From positions 162,031,814 to 162,095,813 of the forward strand of contig JARDYH010000005.1 of NCBI GenBank assembly GCA_029215795.1: 64,000 nt of DNA, in the 5' to 3' direction. Of the stretch, positions 53,649 through 62,786 are shown piece after piece. The number at the start of each line of letters is the position of its first letter. Positions within the stretch are counted from its first letter, which is position 1. The stretch is from Anniella stebbinsi. Its lineage: Eukaryota > Chordata > Lepidosauria > Squamata > Anniellidae. The position numbers and the translations under genes are program-made. The notes under the pieces are model-generated. The model was not told the origin of the DNA and searched no databases. It saw only the letters and a list, made by a program, of their open reading frames with translations.

Positions 53649-55144
53649 TAGGGGTGTGCACGGACCCCCCGGATCGGATCGAGACCCGGATCGGGACTCC
53701 AATTTTGTCACGGATCGGTTCGGACAAAATCGGAGGCCCCCCGGACCGGATCGAGTCCGATCCCGATCCAAAAATCAGAAATTTTGGGATCGGCTGCCAT
53801 TTTTTTCCCCATACACTTGCATTGCAATGCAAGTCTATGAGGAAAAAATGGCGGCGGGTGGGTGAGGGGGGCCTACCTCCCTCCCTCCCCCCCTGGGGCC
53901 ATCTGCTGTGGACTGCCCCGGCAGGTAAGCCACCTCCCCCGTGCTCCCTCCCCCCCCGGGGCTGTACGCTTCAATCCGCTGGCACCCGTGGGCGCCAGCA
54001 GATGGAAGCGGACGGCCCCGGGGGGGTAAGCCCCCTCCCCCCGCCCCCTGCTTACCTTCCAGGCATGTCCGCTTCTGTCCGGCGCCGGCCGCTACTGCGA
54101 GCGGGCTTCACGGCCTGCTCCCGGGTGGCGCGCCGGGTGATGACGTCACCCGGCGCGCCACCTTGGAGCAGGCCGCAAAGTCCGCTCGCAGTAGTGGCCG
54201 GCGCCGGATAGAAGCGGACGTGCCTAGAAGGTAAGCAGGGGGTGTGGGGAGGGGAGGAGGGGGGCGCGCGTGGCGGGCTTACCTTCCAGGCACGTCTGGA
54301 GCCTTCACGGCCTGCTCCCGGGTGGCGCGCCGGGTGATGACGTCACCCGGCGCGCCACCCTGGAGCAGGCCGCAAAGCCTGCTCGCAGAAGCGGCCGGCG
54401 CCGGATGGGAGCGGGCATCCCGGAAAGGTAAGGGCCCCCCTCCTCCCCTCCGCGCGCCCCCTCCTCCCCTCTGTGCGCCCCCTCCTCCCCTCTGCGCGCC
54501 CCCTCCTTACCTTTCCGGGACACCCGCTCCCGTCTGGCGCCGGCGGCTACTGCCAGCGGGCTTTGCGGCCTGCTCTAGAGTGGCAGGTCGGGTGACGTCA
54601 TCACCCGGCGCGCCACCTGGGACAAGGCGGTGAAGCCCGCTCGCAGTAGCGGCCGGCGCCGGACAGGAGCAAGTGTCCCGGAAAGGTAAGGGCCCCCCTC
54701 CTCCCCTCCGCGTTCCCCCTCCTCCCCTCCGCGCACCCCCTCCTTACCTTTCCGGGACGTCCGCTCCCGTCCGGCGCTGGCGGCTACTGCCAGCAGGCTT
54801 TGCGGCCTGCTCTAGAGTGGCGCGCCGGGTGATGTCATCACCCGGCACGCCACCCGGGAGCAGGCCGTGAAGCCCGGGAGCAGTAGCCGCCGGCACCGGA
54901 CGGGAGCGGACGTGCCTGGAAGGTAACCCCGCCACGCGCGCCCCCCTCCTCCCCTCCCCCCACTAGGGAAGCCCCCCTCCCGCTGTCTACTTCCATCGGC
55001 GGGCGCCTGCGGGCGCCCGCCGATCCGCTGGTCCATCCGAACCGGATCGGAACCTTTTCGGTTCGGTTCGGATTGGATCGGCCGATCCAGCGGGGAGATC
55101 GGAAATCGGATCGTGGATCGGGTCCGATCCACTGCACATCCCTA
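53649..55144 (-). mobile_element. Non-autonomous hAT element of 1496 bp with CRE palindromes
   Basis: Ends TAGGGGTGTGCAC and GTGCACATCCCTA-type (tgcacatcccta). The target duplication attattat is at 53641-53648 and 55145-55152, and the empty site is visible in block A copy 1 at about 1578-1585. It is related to the element at 39255-41537 but inserted the other way round, judged by the 27-bp-arm palindrome near its left end. Confidence 0.92.
54045..54930. repeat. Four CRE-centred palindromes with outward splice donors
   Basis: TGACGTCA at 54141-54148, 54338-54345 and 54593-54600, and tgatgtcatca at about 54831. Spacing is 197-255 bp. The arms share gcgcgcc, gcaggc and ggccggcgccgg. Arm ends read aaggtaag outward at about 54229, 54424, 54684 and 54919 (plus) and cttacc(t)ttcc at about 54052, 54281, 54508 and 54744 (minus). 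Confidence 0.82.
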
Positions 55145-56335
55145 ATTATTATTATCTTTTGGGCACCAGGGACACTTGCAATGATTCTTCAATTCACATT
55201 GAATATGAAATGTAAAAGATTTCAGAAGTTTGAAAAGATGGTATCTCTTTTGGGACAGGTTCTTAGATGCTCCCATAATTCATCTGTGGGCCCAGCTCAG
55301 GGCATTGCATCCTCAACTTTAACCAAAGTGCAATACACTGTTAGGAAGCTGTCCCAAGGTGCACTGAGCAATTTGGAAATGTGGGATTTCTCTTGGGATT
55401 GTCCACCCTTTCGCAGAAATCTGAATATGCATGGGAGATTCAACATTATACAATTAACGTCATACTTCCAGAAACTGCATTGAGCAAATCTAAGCACATT
55501 GTAACATGTGATCCTGGCATCATGATCACACAGCAAAAACTCCTCAGGTGTTTCCTTTCCCTGAACTATTCAAAGGGCTTTGAATGGAAATAAATGCCAC
55601 CCTCCTTCAACTCAAATATGGAAATGATGACATGACACATATGTATGGGACAAATAGGCTACAGATTTATGAACGTGTTAGGATTTTCAATGTGCAAACA
55701 ACCTATATGAGCCACAGGTATGCATTGCATACCATCTGAAATCTGTTCTAAGATGAAGGGGTAGTAGTCAAAGTCCTAAAATTGATAATTCACCTGAACG
55801 AGCATTCCGCCAAAACTCCCCTCTCCACTGAAATGGAACCTTCCAAGTCCACACCAATTGGGGAGGGGGTACTTACATCTGCTCCAGGGGTAGGAGATGG
55901 TAAATAGCCATGTTCAGGATCCTCTTACTTTACTTTCAGGATCCTCTTACTTTACTTTTGAGATGCTGAGGGCTATTCCTTTTAAAAGAAAAATGAAGTT
56001 TATGATGGCCATCTGTCTCTTCCTTTCTCCCGATTGCTTTTTCTGGGTGATACCCATGGGAAACAGGTGAAAATTCACGAGAGAGGTTTTGGACTTGGTG
56101 CTTTCCTTCTTTCCTTTCTTATCCCTATTGAGAAGATCAACCAAAGAAACATCTAGTTCTGCCTGTGTTCTGGTTCCCATAGTGGCCAGATTTTTCTGAG
56201 AAGCCCACAACCATGACACGGGTTCCATAGTATTCTCATGGTCATGTTTATTAGCTACTGGTATTATGGCCTCTGATGCTGGAAGTACTATATAAGCATC
56301 ATAACTTATAGTCCTTGATAGCCTTATGCTCCTTG
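55145..56335. repeat. Duplicated block A, copy 2, right part
   Basis: Matches 1591-2410, then 4381-4671, then 4936-4970. It lacks both the L2 and the 264-bp insert, so it supplies the empty sites for them. A 19-bp string around aggatcctcttactttact is repeated at 55917-55955. Confidence 0.85.
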
Positions 56336-56526
56336 TTATTGTTTTTGTAGTGAGTAGCATTTTGACTCTATGTTCTCTTGGAGCCTAAAGCTTTATGACC
56401 ATCAATCAGCTTTAAGTATTTCTGAAGTGTGTAACCGTTAAGCATGAGATTTCCCTGAATAAAAGAATTCTCACTGATTGGATGTCCCGTGTCAGTTTGC
56501 CAACAGTTTATCTGGGCTTCTGATGT
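56336..56526. repeat. LTR-like remnant resembling 44640-44760
   Basis: Contains gaataaaagaattctcactgat, followed by a short tail. Low-confidence relation to the region at 43361-44780. Confidence 0.3.
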
Positions 56527-56880
56527 TTCTCCCAGTCTGTCTTTGATATCTGTGAATTTACAGTAAATATATCGCTGTTTAAGCTGTTATTTACAATCTT
56601 CCAAAAGGCTGCCCTGTCTTTTGTCTTCATAGCTGTGTCCAAACTATGCTAGAGATGTCTTTGCAATATCATTTTCTTATTTCTGATTAGTTCCCTATAT
56701 TCCTTTTTCTTATTTACGAATATCTCAGTTATTTCGGGGGAATAGTCAGACCTCATTTTTCTAGCATATCTTCTTACTGCTGATCGAGCCTTTCTGCAGT
56801 CCAGGTCAAACCTACCTTATTGAGATTGGCTAGAAAGTGCTCTAAATGCTCCTCTAGTCAAATTAGGCTTTTAATTTCTC
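56527..56880 (-). mobile_element. Fragment of the APE-type LINE, second copy
   Basis: Close match to 16836-17190 (linker and start of RT), same minus orientation. Both ends are truncated. Confidence 0.8.
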
Positions 56881-56959
56881 ATTATGTGCTGATACAAGTG
56901 TCCCCTGAACTATTTGCGAGGGTGACTAGATGCGAGGTGGGAAACAACATTGAAGTGAT

Positions 56960-57420
56960 CTTCTTCCCTTGGTTTTGTCACTTAAATGTGATAACCAAAG
57001 GTTACTTACAAACTATAACTCCACTCAATCCGGTGACATTGAAATAAGAAGGTCCCACATTAGATGGACACCAAGGGTTGATAATGAGATAAATCATCTA
57101 TTGCATACTGATAGTTCCCTTCTCCAACGTAAGGCATTGTTACAAGCAAAAACTGCAGAGTCTGTTTTGGAAGCTTTTCACACTCTGATTTCGGCCCTAC
57201 AAAACCATTTAAACCAAAAGAGAGTAGGAAATAAATCTAACTCCCAGTTTAAATCTAAACAGTGGTTTGATATGGAATGTAAAACTAGGAAACATATATT
57301 GGTGGAAAAATATAGAGGGTATAGAAAGGAAAATTTGGTGGCTTTACCGCCTGAATGGTTTGAGTTGAAGAAGAGTTATAAAAAACTAATTAGGAGGAAT
57401 AAAAACCAAGCACAGAGAGA
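56960..57420 (+). pseudogene. Linker region of a related LINE, plus strand
   Basis: The frame from 56969 contains KQWFDMECKTRKHILVEKY, the WFDxxC linker of this LINE group, and ends KKLIRRNKNQAQREAW. It is related to, but clearly different from, the neighbouring minus-strand fragment. The frame runs on into the minisatellite and stops at 57601; the last 60 codons are repeat-derived. Confidence 0.6.
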
Positions 57421-57424
57421 GGCG

Positions 57425-58270
57425 TGGAGGCAGGCAGGCAGAGGCGGGCATAATGCCAGGCGCTTGCACATTGCACACGTAAGCAATAGAACCATGAGAC
57501 CAGCCCACGCATTCCGGTTATTTCACAATGACGGCAACCTAGCAGGCAGGCAAACAGGCGGGCAGGCAGGCGGGCAGGCAGGCAGGCAGAGGCGGGCATA
57601 ATGCCAGGCACTTGCACATTGCACAAGTAAGCAATAGAACCATGAGACCAGCCCACGCATTCCGGCTACTTCACAATGACGGCAACCTAGCAGGCAGGCA
57701 GGCAGGCAGGCAGAGGCGGGCATAATGCCAGGCGCTTCCACATTGCAAAAGTAAGCAATAGAACCGTGGGACCAGCCCACGCATTCCAGCTACTTCACAA
57801 TGATGGCAACCTAGCAGGTGGGCAGGCAGGCGGGCAGACAGGCGGGCAGAGGCGGGCATAATGCCAGGCGCTTGCACATTGCACAAGTAAGCAATAGAAC
57901 CATGAGACCAGTCCACGCATTCCGGCTACTTCACAATGGCGGCAACCTAGGAGGTGAGCAGGCAGGCGGGCAGGCAGGCGGGCAGGCAGGCAGGCAGAGG
58001 TGGGCATTATGCCAGGCGCTTGCACATTGCACAAGTAAGCAATAGAACCGTGAGACCAGCCCACGCATTGCGGCTACTTCACAATGACGGCAACCTAGCA
58101 GGCGGGCAGGCAGGCGGGCAGGCAGGCGGGCAGGCAGGTGGGCAGAGGCGGGCATAATGCCAGGCACTTGCACATTGGACAAGTAAGCAATAGAACTGTG
58201 AGACCAGCCCATGCATTCCGGCTACTTCACAATGACGGCAACCTAGCAGGCGAGCAGGCAGGCGGGCAGT
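57425..58270. repeat. Minisatellite: six 124-148 bp units with GGCA/GGCG spacers
   Basis: taatgccagg recurs at 57451, 57599, 57723, 57859, 58007 (ttatgccagg) and 58155, so the periods are 148, 124, 136, 148 and 148. The constant part (gcttgcacattgcacaagtaagc through cacaatgacggcaacctagc) is nearly invariant; length changes come only from the GGCA/GGCG spacer, in steps of 12 bp. The array adjoins the truncated 3' end of hAT copy 2. Confidence 0.9.
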
Positions 58271-58849
58271 TTTTTCAATCATATAGCCAAAATAAACGCA
58301 ACACACAGTGACAGCCCTGCAAGGCTGCCACATAGGTCCAAAAGACAAAGTCAGAAACAGTGTAGGATGCCGCTTTGTCATCCACTCAATGTAGGAGCCT
58401 GGAAGAGGAATCCTATCGCGTCCTTCGTTCATAGTCAGAGAGGTGCATGCGTTCCTTGGCAATAAAATTAAGCCTTCTTCTTATCCAAAGTTCTCATGAG
58501 CCTCTGACGTAGTCTTTTACAAGAAGAAACGCCCATGGAAGTGTGGGACCTTACAGAAGGCCTGGAGGGAGCCATCGGAGTCCAATTTCAGAGGCACACA
58601 TGCAAGCACATTGGTTCAAGTCAAACAACATAGAATGTGTGAGATGCTTGTGCATCCCCTCAATATAAGAGGCTAGAAGAAACTAGATCCCTTCGGGATC
58701 CATCGTTCAGAGTTGAGTTACTGAGCTGTAAACAACACAGCCAGTAAATTAAAGAAAATAAAATTAATTAACCAAAAATAAGAATTAAAAAATCAAGGGC
58801 CTGCCGGAGCCTGCCCAAAGGTGTGGGATGGATGGGGGGTGCCTGCCAA

Positions 58850-61374
58850 TTACTCCCCCGAGGGCATGAGGGTGGGGTATCCCAGCAGGGGCAGATTGAC
58901 CTTCAGGAAGACCAGCTGCTCCACAATCTCAGCGTTCAAGTGAGAGCGGTGGGGTGTGACCACGTCGCCAGCCATGGAAAACACCCGCTCACTTGGAACG
59001 CTGGACGGTGGGCAGCTGATTCTGTCCATGGCCACCCGCGCCAGATCAGGCCACATCTGGCGCCGAGATGACCAGTAGGCCAGGGGTTCGATGGAGCCGT
59101 CCTCCATCTGCTCCGCCAGGTAACGCTGCACTGCTGCAGCAGCGTCATCCTGGCGGCGGCTGGGTTGAGTGCCTCTATGCCCAACCGCAGCCTGCAAAGC
59201 CTTTGCCCAAAACCCCTGGCCTGTCCCCCTGCTGGGTGTGGTGGGGGTGCTGCTGCCGCTGCTGGTGGTGCTCAGCAGACTTAGCGCCTGGGCTTCGGTG
59301 GGCTCCTCCTCTGCCTGCCCAAACCTGGCTTCACGGGCTGCCCGAATGTCCGCCACCAGCATTTCCACCCAACCTGCCCGGGAAATCTGCCCACATAACC
59401 CATCCTTGATGCGCGGGTCGCACATGGTGGCCAACATGTACTGCCTCTCGTTGTAGAGAGGCTGGACACGGTGGGATAGGCCTTCGTTCAGCCTCATCAC
59501 CACTTCCCGCACCTCTGGCAGGAAGCGCCTGCCGGTGACGGGATCCCCGGCCTCCAGAAACTCGCCCATCTGATTCTGGAGATGCCTGGCCATGGGGATC
59601 ACCTGGCTGAGAAGGGCAGTGCTGCTGCTCAGGGTCTCGGTGGCCTCAAGGAACGGCTTGAGGACCACCAGAAGCTGGGACATGGCCTCCCACTGCTGCC
59701 TGGACAGTGGGGCCTGGATGCCAATGTCCCCGACCCTGAACATCTCCTGGACAACATGCTGTTGCTCCACCAGACGCTCGAGCATGTGGTAGGTGGAGTT
59801 CCAACGTGTTGCCACGTCCTACACTAGCCGGTGCTGCGGAAGTCCCAGCTCCTGCTGCTTCTCCCGCAGCAACCGACTGCCCTTCACGCTGTGGTGGAAA
59901 TGCCCAGCCACCTTCCTGCAGCTCTCTAGGAGATTACGGATTGGGGGAGGGAGAGGGGCCTTACTGCTTCCAAGGCCATCCCTCACGACCAGGTTGAAGA
60001 AGTGTGCGATGCAGCGGATGCCTTCAAATCCGCCATCGTGCACCGCCTTCACCATATTGGCTCCCCCGTCCATGACCATGAAACCGCGGGTGTGCTGGTG
60101 CCTGCCCAGCCACCCTGCCACCATGCGGTTCATGGCCTCCGTAATCTCCTCCACCGTGTGGGACTGGTCCATGACTGCGGTATGAAGGAGGGCCCAGCGG
60201 CAGCCCTCCTTCCCAGTCCCAGAAGTCCTGGGTGCTTCCTGCCCTGAGGCTCCCCACCAGTGAGCCATCAGGGACAGGTAAGCGTGCACTCCTCCTTCGC
60301 TGGACCAGATGTCCGAAGTGAAGTGCACCTTCTGTGCCTCTGCCTGGCACAGACGACCCAGAACTAACTCCCTGCATGCATGGTACAGGGAGGGCACCAC
60401 ACACCTGCTCAGGGTGGTGCGACACGGCGGCTTGTAGTATGGAACCACAAGAGCCATCAGCCTCTTGAAGCCTGCGTTCTCGACGAGGCTGAATGGCTGG
60501 TCATCCAACGGCGCCATCTCACCGATGGAATTGGTGATCTGGTTGGGCGCTGGAAAATGCCACCTTGTGGCTCCATACTTCCCCCACCCCAACTCTTCCA
60601 TGGTGGCCTGGTGGAACCTCTTGGGGATGAGAGTTTGAGAGCTGGCAGAAGTTGCAGGAGCCTTCTGCTTGCCCTTGCCACTAGCACCAGTCTGCTGCGA
60701 GGTGCCCGCCTCGGTCCCAAGCAAAACAGACTGGTGGTGCCTCTGCATGTGGCGGCTGAGATTGGTGGTGGTGAAGTGGCCTGGCATTTTTCCCCTGCTC
60801 ACTGACATCTTGCAGTGGCGACAGACAGCAAAGCGGGAATCCACTGCCACCTCAAAGTGGTCCCACACCTTGCTTGCCTGTCGCTTCTGGGGTGACACAG
60901 ACGGCCCGCCGGAGCCTTCGCTCTTTGGTGTCACCACAGGAGCAAGGGAATGAGTGGAAGAGAGGACGGATTGTGGAGAGTAAGTCTCTGGTGCTGCCTG
61001 CTCTTCCTCTTGCCCCACATCAGAGTCCTCCTTCTCACTCTGAACCTCGCTGACTCCCACAAGATCTGGGAAAAGTTCAGTCAGCGGGTTCACAGGCTCA
61101 CTCACCGAAGAAGGAGCTGCCGATAGTCCTTCTTCACGCCCACTGCTGCTCCCAGCACCTGCCTCATGTAGCTCAAAGAGTGCCCTGCAGGCACTACTTT
61201 GAGTTGCCTCTGCCTGCTTTTGCTGCCCCAGTGAAGAACGCCTCAGTTTAACTGGGGGTGTGGAAGAAGGCTGCCTGCTGCTTGTGCCAGCAGCAGCAGC
61301 AGCGCCACGCCCGGAGCGGCCTCTCCCAAATGCTGCCTTAGGAGCACCCCCCCCCTTTGAGTGCCATGCTTCAT
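58850..61374 (-). pseudogene. hAT transposase with BED finger, nearly open
   Basis: ATG at 61374. Only two disruptions are seen: one extra base in a nine-C run (61347-61355) that shifts the frame, and TAG at 59819-59821 where CAG would fit. Two open stretches remain: about 61345-59822 (reported from 61105 as 428 codons) and 59815-58850 (321 codons). BED finger: WDHFEVAVDSRFAVCRHC with RHMQRHH. DDE-type core: FTSDIWSSE, FMVMDGGANMVKAV. RWNSTYHMLE and the C-terminal dimerisation block PSERVFSMAGDVVTPHRSHL...VEQLVFLK are complete. Copy 1 is far more damaged. Confidence 0.9.
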
Positions 61375-61494
61375 TTTATTTTTATTATTATTTATTTTTA
61401 TTATTGTATAAGTGTGTGCTTTGCTGACTTTTTGTTTTTGTGTTTGTAGCAGCAGGCTACACAGCCCAGCAACACACAATCACTCACAAGCAAG

Positions 61495-61496
<2 letters not shown>

Positions 61497-61533
<37 letters not shown>
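61497..61533. repeat. (AC)n(AG)n microsatellite
   Basis: CA units followed by about 12 GA units, in the hAT leader, equivalent in place to the TG tract of copy 1. Confidence 0.9.
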
Positions 61534-61989
61534 GATAGAAATGTTTTTTTTATTATTTTTTTGGGTTTTTTTCAGAAAGAGAAAGAAGAACAAAGACACT
61601 CACTCCAAAGATAAACTGAACTAACAGACAAACAAACGTGCTATCTACTACAATAGAGAAAGGCAAGGCAAGAGAGAGAACAAGAAAAGCTGAAGAAAAT
61701 AGATCAGAAACTCCAAAAACACCTCCAAATTCAATACAGTCTCTCCAACAGCTCCAAACAAACACTCCAATCTCCTCCTCGTTCAACCCACAAAGAGCCA
61801 TAAGGGTAGGGCTGAGAGAATATATACTGGGTGCCCTCCTCCAGCATTGCAATTGGAGGCTGAAGAAAGTCTTCACAGGATTGGGTGATTCAGTCATGTA
61901 GTCTAAAGCACAATTGGTGGATCAAGCTGTCAAACACACACACACAAACACAGCCTCCCTGTCCCCTTCCTGAACGTTTAAAATAATAA

Positions 61990-62600
61990 AGTTTAACCTT
62001 TGTTTCCCACTAAAGTATTGCACCAAAGTTTCTGAAATTTTCAGCCTATGAGGAGCCATACGTTCTCTGTCATGTGTGTGAGTTACAGCTTTGTAGCTCT
62101 TAAAACAAACAAATAAATCCCATGTGAAATGCCATGAATAAACCTTCATTTCCCACTAAAATATTGCACCTAGCTTTCTGAAGTTTCACACGGATATCAA
62201 GCCAAGTGTTCCCTGTAATGTGCCAAAGTTTCCTGTTTTTATCTTTAAAAATAAAAAAATGGGAGGCAAAACTGTATTTTACCCCACTACTACCCATTTT
62301 TCAAAAATTCATTGCCACACCGGGCAAGCACCCACGGTTCTGAAATTTCACACACATAGGTCCCAAGGTACTATCTACAACATGGCAAAGTTTCATGTGT
62401 GTAACTTTAAAAATTACAAAGTTATAGGCACTCCTGGTTATTTATTAAAAAATTAATTGCCACAAACTGCATGCACCAATCTTTCTGAAATTTCTCACAG
62501 ATACCTATCCCTAACCAGTCTACAATGTGCCCAAGTTTCATTCTTCTATCTTTAAAAATAAAAAAGTTATAGGCATTTTTGTAAAACAACAATACTTTGC
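61990..62600. repeat. Degenerate ~150-bp subterminal repeats
   Basis: About four units with gcaccaaagtttctgaaatttt, tgccaaagtttc and ctttaaaaataaaaaa strings, matching 14280-14900 of copy 1 in plus orientation. Confidence 0.65.
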
Positions 62601-62619
62601 TATGGGAAAAAGCATTCAA

Positions 62620-62778
62620 AATGGCGTCCGATCCACCGATCCGATCCGGATCGGACCTCAGCGGATCGGATCGGATTGGAGGGTGTATCAGATCGGATCG
62701 GATCGGATTGGATTTTCCAATTTTTGGGGCGGATTGGATTCGGATCGTGGATTGGATCCGATCCGATGCACACCCCTA
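62620..62778. repeat. hAT copy 2 5' terminal inverted repeat, GATCC-rich
   Basis: Overlapping GGATC/GATCC units ending gatgcacaccccta, the same as at 8466-8610. Confidence 0.85.
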
Positions 62779-62786
62779 ATACATAC

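Larger units (their letters stand above)
58271..62778 (-). mobile_element. hAT transposon copy 2, minus strand, 3' end missing
   Basis: The 5' terminus at 62778 is taggggtgtgcatcggatcg, read inwards on the minus strand, followed by GATCC-rich sequence to about 62620. Then come degenerate 150-bp repeats, a leader with a microsatellite, and a transposase (61374-58850). The 3' UTR matches copy 1 (11892-12510) down to about 58280, where it abuts the minisatellite; the 3' terminus is absent. The flank atacatac (62779-62786) would be the target copy. Confidence 0.88.

Noticed and set aside
53585..54870. Long Pro/Arg-rich frames in the second hAT MITE
   Set aside because: Same reason: repeat-derived translation of palindromes, no domains.
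57425..58270. CRISPR-like regular spacing
   Set aside because: Eukaryotic context; the unit is nearly identical throughout and the variable part is a simple GGCA/GGCG repeat, not unique spacers.
57390..58462. Tandem cysteine-rich frames on the minus strand
   Set aside because: Translations of the GGCA/GGCG minisatellite; the same peptide recurs because the DNA unit recurs.
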